Positions 1 through 8,293 of a stretch of 64,000 nt of DNA are shown here, piece by piece. Below the pieces are notes generated by a model. That model had not been told where the DNA came from. It did no database searches and saw only the letters and a list, made by a program, of their open reading frames with translations. Both the position numbers and the translations under genes were made by a program. Within the stretch, counting starts at the first letter, position 1. Every line of letters begins with the position of its first letter. Source of the DNA: Streptomyces harbinensis. GTDB taxonomy: Bacteria; Actinomycetota; Actinomycetes; Streptomycetales; Streptomycetaceae. The stretch is taken from the NCBI RefSeq assembly GCF_900116145.1, contig NZ_FPAB01000005.1:1-64000 (forward strand). The letters run 5' to 3'.

Positions 1-72
1 GACGTACTCTGGGCGATGCTGCGTGACAAGAGACTGTTCACCTCCGCCCCGCCAGCCACGCAGACGGCTTGA
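1..72 (+). pseudogene. C-terminal end of an IS110-type transposase (cut by window edge)
   Basis: Frame 1 reads 23 codons (DVLWAMLRDKRLF followed by a short Ser/Pro/Thr tail) and stops with TGA at 70-72. The 'DVLWAMLRD' ending resembles the C-terminus of IS110/IS116/IS902-type (Transposase_20) transposases as I remember them. Only the tail lies in the window, so whether the element is intact cannot be judged. IS110 elements lack classical terminal inverted repeats and none is visible downstream. A strong terminator follows at 119-148. The family call is from memory on a short stretch. Confidence 0.5.
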
Positions 73-118
73 CACGGTCATTGAGATTCTCCTCACGCGA
101 AGCGAGTGACCGCACGGC

Positions 119-148
119 GAAGCCCCGGGGCACTCGCCCCGGGGCTTC
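119..148. terminator. Strong rho-independent-type hairpin
   Basis: A perfect 13-bp stem (GAAGCCCCGGGGC, 119-131, with its complement at 136-148) closes a 4-nt loop. There is no T-run, as is usual in Streptomyces. It separates the transposase end from the convergent gene at 225-725 and could serve both directions. Confidence 0.75.
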
Positions 149-224
149 GGACTAGGACATCGGTCAGCGCGCCGGGACTCTCTCCGGCGTCGTCGTGTTC
201 GCGGCACGCTGCATGGCCGTGACG

Positions 225-725
225 TTAGCAGAGCGGGTCGCCCCGGTGCAGGCTGAATTCCCGGCGCACCGGATCGACCACGGCCGCCAGCCGGGAGCCG
301 ACCACCAGCCCGGGGAAGCGGTCGTCCGGCTCGGTGGTGCGGGCCTCGAACGGGGCCAAGCCGGGCCCGGTGAGCCGGAGCAGCAGTTCGTGCTGGGTGC
401 TGAGCCCGTCCGGGGTCACCTCCTCGGGGCCGATGGCGATCACCTCGGCGGCGGCGTCGACGCCGGTGGCGGCCAGCCGGCGGGTGGCCGCGCGTACGTC
501 CCGGTTGTGGATCAGCGTGCCGAGCCCCACCCAGCCGACGAGCGCCGCGAACAGGGCGACGGCGCCGAAGACCACCGCGTCCACCGTGGTCTCGGCCCCG
601 GTGGCCGCGCCGACCGTGAAGAGCACGGCACCGGTTGCGCCGCCGGCCAGCAGGACCGCGCCGACGGTGTTCGCGAGGACGGCGTGGACGCGGCCCATCG
701 GCTCCACCCGCTCGGCGTCGCCCAT
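225..725 (-). CDS. Two-TM membrane protein of unknown function
   Basis: 166 aa. Two hydrophobic segments (about residues 17-37 and 46-67) are followed by a soluble C-terminal domain ending in LHRGDPLC. The layout, two N-terminal helices and then a small beta-rich domain with the conserved-looking stretch GVDAAAEVIAIGP, resembles actinobacterial DUF3592-like membrane proteins; this is a weak resemblance. Its ATG shares one base with the TGA of the upstream gene (TGATG at 727-723), so the two are translationally coupled and probably work together at the membrane. No catalytic motif is visible. Confidence 0.7.
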   Translation of the reverse strand: MGDAERVEPMGRVHAVLANTVGAVLLAGGATGAVLFTVGAATGAETTVDAVVFGAVALFAALVGWVGLGTLIHNRDVRAATRRLAATGVDAAAEVIAIGPEEVTPDGLSTQHELLLRLTGPGLAPFEARTTEPDDRFPGLVVGSRLAAVVDPVRREFSLHRGDPLC

Positions 726-2161
726 CAGTAGTAGCTCGTCTCGATGAAGTAGCAGTCCGAGTAGGCCGTGCCCGAGGACAGCTCCCAGGTGCCGTGGAAG
801 GGGGTGACCGAGGAGTCGCCCGGGGTGCGGACCACGAACTCGTACGTCCCGGCCGGGAGGCGGATCGTCGTGGTGGGGCGGTCGATGCCGGCCTGGCAGG
901 CGCTGCCCGACCAGCCGGACAGCAGATCGCTCTGGGTGGTGCAGCCGCCGCAGGCGTCCACCGTCCCGGTGCCGGTCTCGGTGCCGGTCTCGGTGCCCGT
1001 GTACAGGATCTCCAGCGCCTCGGGTGAGTCGTTGACGATCTCCACGGTCGCGGTGCCGCCGGGAGCGCTGCCCGCCGGCGTGGGGTCGGGGAGGTCGCCG
1101 GTGGAGCCGCTGCCGATCTGGGCGATCTCGATGGCGATGAGGGTGTCGTCGACCTGTCCGCTGCGCGCGTCATCCGGGTACAGGGACCGGAACTCCTCCA
1201 GGGTGGTGCGGGCGTCGGTGTAGTGCTCGTCGCGGTAGTCGTCCATGCCGCACGCGTACAGCGCGTCCGGGAGCGCGTCGCGGGCGCGGCCGGCGAGGTC
1301 TTCGGCGAGCGGGTCGTCGCGGTGTTCGCCGGCCAGCTCCAGGAAGGGCCGCAGTTCGTCGACCGCCGGGCAGTGGTCCCCGGCGGCGAGCGCGGTCGTC
1401 CGGGCCTCGTACAGCGCGTCGAGCCGGTCGGGTACGGCCGCCGCCGGTGCCGAGCCGGGGAAGCCGGCCGGGATCGCGGCGTAGGCGGCGTAGGCGGCTT
1501 CCACGGTGCCGTCCGCCGCGAGGGAGTCGGCCTGGTCGAGGTGGAGCCCGGCCAGCCGGTCCTCGGCTCCCGGCCACGGCGGGGTGCCGTCGTACCGGGC
1601 GAGGTAGTCGCCGTAGCCGTTGATGGCGCCGGGGTAGTCGGCTTCCCCGGCCGCCGCTTCCGCGGTGAGGACGATGCGGCAGCCGGCCCGGCCGTCGGCG
1701 GCCCGGTCCAGGGCCGGCGAGAAGGTGAGTTCGTTGCGGGTGGCGGTCGCCGCGTCGTAGTGCTCGACGGCCGTGGCGCAGTCACCGGCCGCGTGGGCGG
1801 TGTCGCCGCGCTCCAGGGCGTCCTGCGGGCCGCCCCGGTACTGCACGGCGCCCGCGATCACCAGGGCGAGCAGGGCCGCGCCCGCGGTCAGCGGAAGCCA
1901 GGGAGCGCGGCGGCCGGGCGGGCCGGCGCTGCCGTGTTTCCAGCCGCTGTACACCTGGTGGGCCAGCCAGAGCGCGAACAGCGTGATCCAGAACCACGGG
2001 GTGCCCGAGGCGTGGAGGCCCAGGGCGGCGAGGACGAGCAGCGCGGTGACGAGCCAGGAGCCCACCGCCCGGCCCCACAGCCGCAGATACAGGTAACCGG
2101 CACCCAGGCCACTGGCGTTGAGCAGTGCGGCGGCGGCGCCGCGTGAGGACGAACCGGCCAT
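725..2161 (-). CDS. Membrane protein with a TPR-like extracytoplasmic region
   Basis: 478 aa. Hydrophobic segments near residues 14-33, 36-52 and 54-70 (LVTALLVLAALGLHA, FWITLFALWLAHQVY) and another near 90-108 precede a long Ala/Asp/Tyr-rich helical region of about 110-340, whose repeating 'A..Y..AL..Y' pattern suggests TPR-type repeats. The C-terminal 110 residues contain a Gly/Thr/Glu micro-repeat (GTETGTETGTGT) and four cysteines (ACGGC, SAC, DCYF), suggesting a disulfide-stabilised external domain. No enzyme signature is seen. It is coupled by a one-base overlap to the 166-aa membrane protein downstream. Function is unknown. Confidence 0.75.
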   Translation of the reverse strand: MAGSSSRGAAAALLNASGLGAGYLYLRLWGRAVGSWLVTALLVLAALGLHASGTPWFWITLFALWLAHQVYSGWKHGSAGPPGRRAPWLPLTAGAALLALVIAGAVQYRGGPQDALERGDTAHAAGDCATAVEHYDAATATRNELTFSPALDRAADGRAGCRIVLTAEAAAGEADYPGAINGYGDYLARYDGTPPWPGAEDRLAGLHLDQADSLAADGTVEAAYAAYAAIPAGFPGSAPAAAVPDRLDALYEARTTALAAGDHCPAVDELRPFLELAGEHRDDPLAEDLAGRARDALPDALYACGMDDYRDEHYTDARTTLEEFRSLYPDDARSGQVDDTLIAIEIAQIGSGSTGDLPDPTPAGSAPGGTATVEIVNDSPEALEILYTGTETGTETGTGTVDACGGCTTQSDLLSGWSGSACQAGIDRPTTTIRLPAGTYEFVVRTPGDSSVTPFHGTWELSSGTAYSDCYFIETSYY

Positions 2162-2254
2162 CGAAGCCCCCGGAGGAGAGGTGTGTGGCCTCTATCACGT
2201 TCCGGGGGGTGCGACGGTTCCGGCCGTGCGGGGTGCCTCCGGGGTGTCCGGGGC

Positions 2255-3541
2255 TCAGGCCAGGGCTGCCGCGCGCCGTCGTACGACCCGGGCGCGTCCG
2301 GTGGCGTACAGGGTGATGCCCGCGGTGGTGAGCAGGGCGGCGAGGCCGAAGGCGACGACGCCCTGCCAGCCGGCGCGGTGGAAGATGACCGCGCCGAGGG
2401 TGCCGCCGGCGCTGTTGCCGAGGTAGTAGGCGACCTGGTAGAGCGCGGACGCCTGGGCCCGGCCATGGGTGACGGCCCGGCTGACCGAGCCGGAGGCGAC
2501 GGCGTGGCCGAAGAAGAAGCCGCCGGTGATGAGCACGAGGGAGAGCAGGACGGTCGCCAGGTGGTCGGCCAGGCTGAGCAGCAGACCGCCGGTCACGGTG
2601 GTGATGGCCAGGTAGAGCGCGCCGCGCCGGCCGAGGCGTTCGACCAGGGGGCCGGTCACCGAGGAGGAGCAGGTGCCCACCAGGTAGATGACGAAGACGG
2701 AGCCGATCAGTCCGGCCGACAGCCCGAAGGGTTCGGCCACCAGCCGGAAGCCGATCACCGTGTACACGGCGCTGAAGGCCGACATCAGCAGCAGGCCGAT
2801 GGCGAACAGCCGCAGCAGCAGCGGTTCGGACAGGTGGGTGCGGACGGTGCCGAGCAGGGCGCGGGGCCGCAGCGGGGCGGGGCGGAAGTTGCGGGCCCGG
2901 GGCACCAGCAGCCGGTAGGCGACGGCGGCGGCGAGCGCGAGGACCGCGACGGCGGCCAGCGCGGCCCGCCAGCCCCAGCCCTCGGCGACCCAGCCGGTGA
3001 GGATGCGGCCGAGCATGCCGCCCACGCTGTTGCCGGCGATGAACAGGCCGACCGAGCCGACCGTGGAGCGGGCGTCCAGTTCCTCCGACAGATAGGCGAC
3101 GGCGGAGGCCGGGATGCCGGCGATGGCGGCGCCCTGGAGGGTGCGCAGCACGATCAGGGTGGTGAGGTCGGGCGCGAACGGGATGACCAGGGCGAGGGCC
3201 ACCGCGACGGTCACGGAGGCGGTCATCAGCTGCCGGCGGCCGAAGCGTTCGCTGAGGGCGCTCAGCGGGAGGACGGCGGCGGCCAGCGCGATGGTGGTGG
3301 CGGAGATGGTCCAGCTGGCCTGGCCGGGGGCGACGGCGAAGGCGGTGGCGAGGTCGGGGAGGAGGGCCTGGGTGGAGAACAGCAGCGCGAAGGTGGCCAC
3401 ACCGAGGGCGAAGAGTGCCAGGTTGACGCGGGCACGGGAGATCGGGGCCGGGCGGGTGGCGGTCGGGGCCGGGGGAGTCGGGGGTGTGGCTGGGGCGGGG
3501 TCGGCGGTGGCCGACGCCTTCGGGGCTGCTGTGGTGGGCAT
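2255..3541 (-). CDS. MFS efflux transporter (YnfM/AraJ-like)
   Basis: 428 aa from ATG at 3541. About 12 hydrophobic helices follow a Pro/Ala-rich cytoplasmic N-terminus. The loop LSALSERFGRRQLM matches the MFS motif between TM2 and TM3, and a second copy (PLVERLGRRGALY) lies in the second half. This fits the major facilitator superfamily, drug or sugar efflux type. I chose the 3541 start because a -10 hexamer TAATTT (3554-3549) lies 7 nt upstream, giving a leaderless mRNA; a longer ORF to 3571 would put that promoter inside the gene. It is divergent from a LysR regulator with a dyad between them, so it is probably LysR-activated. The substrate cannot be read from sequence. Confidence 0.85.
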   Translation of the reverse strand: MPTTAAPKASATADPAPATPPTPPAPTATRPAPISRARVNLALFALGVATFALLFSTQALLPDLATAFAVAPGQASWTISATTIALAAAVLPLSALSERFGRRQLMTASVTVAVALALVIPFAPDLTTLIVLRTLQGAAIAGIPASAVAYLSEELDARSTVGSVGLFIAGNSVGGMLGRILTGWVAEGWGWRAALAAVAVLALAAAVAYRLLVPRARNFRPAPLRPRALLGTVRTHLSEPLLLRLFAIGLLLMSAFSAVYTVIGFRLVAEPFGLSAGLIGSVFVIYLVGTCSSSVTGPLVERLGRRGALYLAITTVTGGLLLSLADHLATVLLSLVLITGGFFFGHAVASGSVSRAVTHGRAQASALYQVAYYLGNSAGGTLGAVIFHRAGWQGVVAFGLAALLTTAGITLYATGRARVVRRRAAALA

Positions 3542-3548
3542 GTCGTCA

Positions 3549-3554
3549 AAATTA
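3549..3554 (-). promoter_or_regulatory. -10 hexamer of the MFS gene (leaderless)
   Basis: TAATTT on the minus strand, 7 nt before ATG 3541. It implies transcription starting at or next to the start codon. Confidence 0.5.
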
Positions 3555-3589
3555 GGACCGTCCGGTTTCATGCGTCCAATGCACAGAAC

Positions 3590-3613
3590 TGCGATGATTC
3601 ATGCAGGATCGCA
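3590..3613. promoter_or_regulatory. Candidate LysR-type operator between MFS and lysR genes
   Basis: Inverted repeat TGCGAT-N12-ATCGCA. Its outer T and A fit the dyad style of LysR-family recognition sites. The centre lies about 60 bp upstream of the proposed MFS start point, the usual position for a LysR activating site, and close to the lysR start, allowing autoregulation. Inferred from symmetry and position. Confidence 0.55.
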
Positions 3614-3635
3614 TCAACGGAGGTGGCGGGGGTCC

Positions 3636-4625
3636 ATGTCATACCCGGGCAACGGAAAAGACATCCGTGTAACAAGCGGCCCCGGCTCCGGTGAGCTGCC
3701 CGCCGAGGAGTGGGCCGCGCTGCTCAGTCCCCGGCTGGCCCAGTTCGCCGCCGTCGCCCGCCATGAGCACATCACCCAGGCCGCCCGCGATCTCGGGGTG
3801 CCGCAGTCCACCCTCAGCCGCGCCATGGCCCGGCTGGAGGCCGATCTGGGCGTGGCGCTGCTGGCCCGGCACGGCCGCAACGTCAGCCTGACCCCGGCCG
3901 GCCGGGCGTTCGCCCGCTCGGTGGAGCGCTCGCTCGGCGAGATCGGCCGCGCGGCCGAGGCGGTACGGGCGGACGCGGACCCGGCGGCCGGCAAGGTGGC
4001 GTTCGGGTTCCTGCACACCATGGGGCCCGAGACCGTACCGGCGCTGATCCGGGAGTTCCGCGAGGACCACCCCCGGGTGCGGTTCGCGCTGGTGCAGAGC
4101 TACGGCGAGGACATGATCGAGCGGATGCGGCTCGGTGAGCTGGATCTGTGTCTCACCTCCCCGATCCCGGAGGCGCCCGATCTGGTGACCCGGCGGCTGG
4201 ACGAGCAGCGGCTGTTCCTGGTCGTCCCGGCCGGCCACCGGCTGGCGGAGCGCAAGCGGGTGCGGCTCGCGGAGGCGGCGGACGAGCCGTTCGTCACCCT
4301 CGAACCCGGGTACGGGCTGCGGAAGCTGACGGATGTGCTGTGCGCCCGAGCCGGGTTCATACCGAAGATCGCGTTCGAGGGGGAGGAGCCGGAGACGCTG
4401 CGCGGGCTGGTGGCCGCCGGGCTCGGGGTGGCGCTGCTCCCGCCGCCCATGGTGCCCCGGCCCGGTGCCCGGGATCTGGCGGTGACGGCGCCGCGCGCGG
4501 TGCGAGAGATCGGGGTCGCCTGGCTGGCCGGGCACCCGGACACCCGGCCGGTCGCCGACTTCAAGCGGTTCCTGCTGGGCCGGCGCGGCCGGTTCGCCGG
4601 AACGGGCCGCGCGGCGGCCAGGTGA
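3636..4625 (+). CDS. LysR-family transcriptional regulator
   Basis: 329 aa. The N-terminal winged HTH (about residues 27-85) contains [27 protein letters not shown], the LysR signature, followed by a linker helix. The two-lobed substrate-binding domain runs from about 110 to 315 ([34 protein letters not shown]). The start is set by ATG 3636 preceded by GGAGG at 3619-3623. It most likely controls the divergent MFS gene through the dyad at 3590-3613. The effector is unknown. Confidence 0.9.
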   Translation: MSYPGNGKDIRVTSGPGSGELPAEEWAALLSPRLAQFAAVARHEHITQAARDLGVPQSTLSRAMARLEADLGVALLARHGRNVSLTPAGRAFARSVERSLGEIGRAAEAVRADADPAAGKVAFGFLHTMGPETVPALIREFREDHPRVRFALVQSYGEDMIERMRLGELDLCLTSPIPEAPDLVTRRLDEQRLFLVVPAGHRLAERKRVRLAEAADEPFVTLEPGYGLRKLTDVLCARAGFIPKIAFEGEEPETLRGLVAAGLGVALLPPPMVPRPGARDLAVTAPRAVREIGVAWLAGHPDTRPVADFKRFLLGRRGRFAGTGRAAAR

Positions 4626-4658
4626 CGGCGGCCGGTACGGCTCGTTCCAGTCGGCCGT

Positions 4659-4680
4659 CTACGCGCGTAGGCGCTACAGT
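4659..4680 (+). promoter_or_regulatory. Nucleoside-regulon palindrome plus leaderless promoter of add
   Basis: Perfect palindrome CTACGCGCGTAG at 4659-4670, then -10 hexamer TACAGT at 4675-4680, then exactly 6 nt to ATG 4687. The operator lies between the -35 and -10 positions, so a bound repressor would block polymerase. The same palindrome occurs before deoC and PNP. Confidence 0.75.
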
Positions 4681-4686
4681 GCCGGG

Positions 4687-5826
4687 ATGACTCAGACCTC
4701 TCCGCCCCCGGACCGGGAACAGATCCTGCGCGCCCCCAAGGTGCTGCTCCACGACCATCTGGACGGCGGGCTGCGTCCGGCCACGATCGTCGAACTGGCC
4801 GCCGAGCAGGGGTACGACCTGCTGCCGGCCACCGACCCCGGCAAGCTGGGCCTGTGGTTCCGCGAGGCCGCCGACTCCGGTTCGCTGCCCCGCTATCTGG
4901 AGACGTTCGCGCACACCTGCGCCGTGATGCAGCGCCGGGACGCGCTGGTGCGGGTGGCCGCCGAGTGCGTGGAGGACCTGGCGGCAGACGGTGTGGTGTA
5001 CGCGGAGATCCGGTACGCCCCCGAGCAGCACCTGGAGGACGGGCTGACCCTGGAGCAGGTGGTCGAGGCGGTCAACGAGGGCTTCCGGGAGGGCGAGCGG
5101 CGGGCGGCGGCGGCCGGGCGCCGGATCCGTACCGGGGCGCTGCTCACCGCGATGCGGCACGCGGCCCGGGCGTTCGAGATCGCCGAACTCGCCAACCGCT
5201 ACCGCGACCGGGGTGTCGTCGGCTTCGACATCGCGGGGGCCGAGGCGGGTTTCCCGCCCACCCGGCATCTGGACGCGTTCGAGTACCTCAAGCGCGAGAA
5301 CAACCACTTCACCATCCACGCGGGTGAGGCGTTCGGGCTGCCGTCGATCTGGCAGGCGCTCCAGTGGTGCGGGGCCGACCGGCTCGGCCACGGGGTGCGG
5401 ATCATCGACGACATCGAGGTGGCGGCGGACGGGTCGGGTGCGGTACGGCTCGGGCGGCTGGCCGCGTACGTGCGCGACAAGCGGGTGCCGCTGGAGATGT
5501 GCCCGACCTCCAACCTCCAGACGGGTGCGGCGTCCTCGTACGCGGAGCACCCCATCGGGCTGCTGAAGCGGCTGCGGTTCCGGGTCACGGTGAACACCGA
5601 CAACCGGCTCATGAGCGGCACCAGTATGAGCCGTGAATTCGAGCATCTCGTACGGGCGTTCCGCTATTCACTCGACGACCTCCAGTGGTTCACCGTTAAT
5701 GCGATGAAGTCGGCGTTCATTCCTTTTGATGAACGTCTCGCGATGATCAATGAGGTGATCAAGCCGGGATATGCGGCACTACGCTCCGAGTGGTTGTTCC
5801 CATCCGTGGCTGAAAACCCGTCCTGA
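4687..5826 (+). CDS. add: Adenosine deaminase
   Basis: 379 aa, cytoplasmic purine-salvage enzyme that hydrolyses (deoxy)adenosine to (deoxy)inosine and ammonia. Zinc-ligand motif HDHLDG at residues 22-27 (HxHLDG in most members), FTIHAGEA for the third His and catalytic Glu region, RLGHGVRI, and NTDNRLMSG near the C-terminus, where many homologues have two Asp in a row; here the second is Asn. The product inosine feeds PNP (18256-19062), controlled by the same palindrome. No Shine-Dalgarno precedes ATG 4687; a -10 box 6 nt upstream indicates a leaderless transcript. Confidence 0.95.
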   Translation: MTQTSPPPDREQILRAPKVLLHDHLDGGLRPATIVELAAEQGYDLLPATDPGKLGLWFREAADSGSLPRYLETFAHTCAVMQRRDALVRVAAECVEDLAADGVVYAEIRYAPEQHLEDGLTLEQVVEAVNEGFREGERRAAAAGRRIRTGALLTAMRHAARAFEIAELANRYRDRGVVGFDIAGAEAGFPPTRHLDAFEYLKRENNHFTIHAGEAFGLPSIWQALQWCGADRLGHGVRIIDDIEVAADGSGAVRLGRLAAYVRDKRVPLEMCPTSNLQTGAASSYAEHPIGLLKRLRFRVTVNTDNRLMSGTSMSREFEHLVRAFRYSLDDLQWFTVNAMKSAFIPFDERLAMINEVIKPGYAALRSEWLFPSVAENPS

Positions 5827-5920
5827 CCTGGCCGGATGGGAGCGGGGTCGGGCGGAGGGAACGGCGTTGAAAGGCAGTTGATCCGACCGGCGGGCGGGAC
5901 GCGCGAGACATTTCGATCCT

Positions 5921-5949
5921 TTGCGGCGCCGGACTTCCACGGCTACGTT
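5921..5949 (+). promoter_or_regulatory. Promoter of the small secreted protein gene
   Basis: TTGCGG (5921-5926), 17-bp spacer, TACGTT (5944-5949): a good housekeeping-type promoter. It gives a 5' leader of about 50 nt ending in AAGGA before ATG 6004. Nothing else is recognised in the 5827-6003 gap. Confidence 0.6.
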
Positions 5950-6003
5950 CGCCTCGGGCTTTCGCCGCTCACATCCCCACCCCACACAAGGACGTAGTGA
6001 CTC

Positions 6004-6330
6004 ATGAAGCACACAACCGTGAAGACCCTGGGTGCCGTCGCCGCCGGTGCTGCGCTCGCCGCCACCGGTGCCGGTTCTGCCCACGCGCTGGGCGAGGAGC
6101 TGGTGGCCGGCACCACCGGCCAGGTCGTGAAGGCGGTGCCGCTGGGCGATGTGGCCGGTGGTCTCACTGGTGACAACGCCGCCGCCGGCCTCCAGGAGGT
6201 CACCAAGCCGCTGAACGGCGCCACGGACGCCAGCAGCCTGCTCGGCGGCAACAACGACGTGCTGAACCAGGCCACCAGCGGCCTCCTGGGCGGTCTGCCC
6301 GCCGGCGCCCTCGGTGGCGGGCTGCTGTAA
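6004..6330 (+). CDS. Small secreted Gly/Ala-rich protein
   Basis: 108 aa. A classic signal peptide (MKHTTVKTLGAVAAGAALAA ... SAHA) gives likely cleavage after AHA at about residue 28. The mature protein of about 80 aa is rich in Gly, Ala, Leu and Asn, with repeating short Leu-Gly turns (LLGG, LLGGLPAGALGGG). There is no cysteine in the mature part, so it is not chaplin-like, and no enzyme motif. It is monocistronic, with its own promoter at 5921-5949 and a terminator at 6358-6392. Probably an abundant surface or extracellular structural peptide; function unknown. Confidence 0.8.
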   Translation: MKHTTVKTLGAVAAGAALAATGAGSAHALGEELVAGTTGQVVKAVPLGDVAGGLTGDNAAAGLQEVTKPLNGATDASSLLGGNNDVLNQATSGLLGGLPAGALGGGLL

Positions 6331-6357
6331 TCGGCTGCCCCGCGCAGGCGGACGAAG

Positions 6358-6392
6358 AAGGGCCGTACCCCCAGCCGTGGGGTGCGGCCCTT
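6358..6392. terminator. Bidirectional terminator
   Basis: 14-bp stem (AAGGGCCGTACCCC, 6358-6371, pairing with 6379-6392 with G-T tolerance) and a 7-nt loop. It lies between the convergent genes ending at 6330 and 6462. Confidence 0.75.
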
Positions 6393-6461
6393 CCGGCTCG
6401 GACGCCGCCGCTCCCGGTCCGCTCGCGGTCCGCTTCCGCTGTCCTCCCGGAGCGGCGCGGA

Positions 6462-6839
6462 CTACATCGGCTCCACGTAGGCGGCCCGCCACCGCGGGGC
6501 CTCGTCGGAGCCCGGCACGCTCCAGTACTCCCGGCCGCGGACGATGCGTCCGTCCCGGACCGTCCAGAACGACGCCACCCGGTGCAGGCCCGACTCCTCG
6601 TGCGGGACCTCCACCTCGGAGACCACCTCCTCGCCGTCCGCCACCAGGCGCAGCACCCGGATCGTCCAGCCCTCCGGGTACTCGGCGTTGAGCCGCACAT
6701 AGTTGTCCCGGCCGACGATCCGCTCACCGCTGACCGGCCACTCCACCACCGCGTCCTCGGCCAGAAGCGCCCCGACCCCGTCCCAGTCCCGCTGCTGTGT
6801 GCGCTCCCAGAGCGCGCGTACTGTCTCCTCCGGCTTCAT
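6462..6839 (-). CDS. NTF2-like / SnoaL-like domain protein
   Basis: 125 aa from ATG 6839 (MKPEETVRALWER). The cone-shaped NTF2 fold is suggested by the N-terminal helix pair with Trp and Asp (QQRDWDGVGALLAEDAVVEWPV), GERIVGRDNYVRLN, and the beta-strand end ASFWTVRDGRIVRGREYWS. Members include small isomerases, cyclases and ligand-binding proteins; no residue fixes a reaction here. A weak -10 (CACGAT) lies 6 nt upstream, so it may be leaderless. The ORF is open further upstream but lacks a credible start there. Confidence 0.8.
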   Translation of the reverse strand: MKPEETVRALWERTQQRDWDGVGALLAEDAVVEWPVSGERIVGRDNYVRLNAEYPEGWTIRVLRLVADGEEVVSEVEVPHEESGLHRVASFWTVRDGRIVRGREYWSVPGSDEAPRWRAAYVEPM

Positions 6840-6913
6840 GGGTCCATCGTGACAGGCACCACTGACAACGGCGGTGCGCCGGCGCGGCGGTGGCCGGAGA
6901 CCGGGCCCGGGCG

Positions 6914-7591
6914 CTACCGGGCGGCGGCCGACGCGCCGCCCGGGGCGAGCCCCGCCCGGTGCGCGGCGCGGCGCGCCTGCGGCGGCCGGACCGGCGCCGC
7001 CGAGCCCAGCGGCGCGGGCACCGCGTCCGGCCCCGGTCCGGGCTCCGGCCGGGAGGACGGCGAGGGCGAGGACGGACTGGCCTCGCGCAGCAACCGGTCC
7101 CGCAGCTGCGCGTAGCACAGCAGGTGGGTGACCGTGACGCCGCACGTGTTCAGCAGCAGCGAGTCCACATCGGCGACCCGGGTGGGCTCCAGGGACTGCA
7201 GTACCTCGATGCCGAGCGAGATCATCGCGGCGCCGAACACCGTGCGGAAGAGCGAGACGAACCGGGTCCCGCCCAGCCGCTGCCCCAGCAGCGGCAGCAG
7301 CACCCCCAGCGGGGCGAAGGCGGCCAGGCCGGTGCCGATGGTGCGCAGCGCCTGCGCCGGGCCGGCGGCCAGATCGGCGCGGATGGTGGCGAACGGCTCC
7401 AGGTTGGGCGGGGAGACCCACATCACCGAGCGCGGGCGCAGCATCAGCCACCCCACCACGGCCAGGTAGACGGTGAGCAGAACGAAGGCCACCACCCGAA
7501 CCCTCGGGTCTACCCTCCGATCGCGGACCGCGCCACGATGACCGCTTGCGCGCTGGGCGGGCCCTGCCGGGCCGCCGTGATGACGGTGCAC
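6914..7591 (-). CDS. VanZ-like membrane protein
   Basis: 225 aa. Hydrophobic segments AFVLLTVYLAVVGWLML, GTGLAAFAPLGVLLPLL, a third around FGAAMISLGIEVLQS, and the VanZ-type core 'EVLQSLEPTRVADVDSLLLNTCGV' (consensus E..Q.......D..D...N..G). The C-terminal 50 residues are a Pro/Ala/Arg-rich disordered tail. VanZ-family proteins are linked to low-level teicoplanin tolerance and envelope functions; no other glycopeptide-resistance gene is present. The true start may be GTG 7495, preceded by GAGGG, which removes 32 Arg/His-rich residues. Confidence 0.8.
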   Translation of the reverse strand: MHRHHGGPAGPAQRASGHRGAVRDRRVDPRVRVVAFVLLTVYLAVVGWLMLRPRSVMWVSPPNLEPFATIRADLAAGPAQALRTIGTGLAAFAPLGVLLPLLGQRLGGTRFVSLFRTVFGAAMISLGIEVLQSLEPTRVADVDSLLLNTCGVTVTHLLCYAQLRDRLLREASPSSPSPSSRPEPGPGPDAVPAPLGSAAPVRPPQARRAAHRAGLAPGGASAAAR

Positions 7592-7672
7592 GGATTCCAG
7601 GACGCCGCTGCCCCTGGGCGCGGTTCCGTTTTCCGCCGATGTGATGTGCCGCTCACGCCCGCGGTGCCGGGT

Positions 7673-8293
7673 TCACAGCGAACGGCCCACCGACGGCGCG
7701 GACTCGGGGCTGTGCCGCATCGCCGCGCTGCACGGGTACGTCTGCGGGCGCGGGTCGGGGGAGTCGGCGGGGCCGCCCAGCACCACCGCGTGGCCGTTGC
7801 CGAGCTGCTCGACCCGGGAGAAGGTGCAGATGATCTGGGCGAGGGCGAAGGCCGGGAGATCGCTGGGGCGTTCGCTCAGCCGCAGCACCGTGTCCGGGTC
7901 GTCCCCGACCGGGCCGGTGACCGCCAGGTCCAGCGGTACCGCGCTGGTGAAACCGGCGGCCTGCTCCTCCTCGTCCGGGTCGTTCTGGAGTTCGGTGAGC
8001 AGCGCGGCGGCCAGCGCGACCCGGTCGGTGCCGGCCGTGGTGACATCCACCGGGCGCGGTACGGCCTCCACGCGGGTGCCGCACACCAGGTACACCTCGG
8101 TGGCGGCGGCGACCGCCGTGCCGGGTACGGTGCCCGCGCCGGTCTCCATCGCCGTGTCGCAGCTGGCCCGGGACGGGGCGGGGCCGGCGTCCACCGGCAC
8201 ATTGGTGGAGCGGATGCCGCAGCCGGCGGTGGCCGCGAGCGCCAGGCAGGCCGCCAGGAGGGCGGGGCCGGTGCGCAGGGTTCCTCGGGTCAT
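7673..8293 (-). CDS. Lipoprotein of the afsQ operon
   Basis: 206 aa from ATG 8293. Lipoprotein signal peptide with lipobox (ALAATAGC, Cys at about residue 26), then a secreted domain with three further cysteines (SCDTAM, LVCGTR, YPCSAAM). The ATG overlaps the TGA of afsQ2 by 4 bp (ATGA), so it is translationally coupled to the sensor kinase. Its place in the operon suggests an extracytoplasmic partner that modulates AfsQ2 or is a conserved accessory of the system; that role is inference. The matching S. coelicolor neighbour is also a lipoprotein, as I recall. Confidence 0.85.
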   Translation of the reverse strand: MTRGTLRTGPALLAACLALAATAGCGIRSTNVPVDAGPAPSRASCDTAMETGAGTVPGTAVAAATEVYLVCGTRVEAVPRPVDVTTAGTDRVALAAALLTELQNDPDEEEQAAGFTSAVPLDLAVTGPVGDDPDTVLRLSERPSDLPAFALAQIICTFSRVEQLGNGHAVVLGGPADSPDPRPQTYPCSAAMRHSPESAPSVGRSL

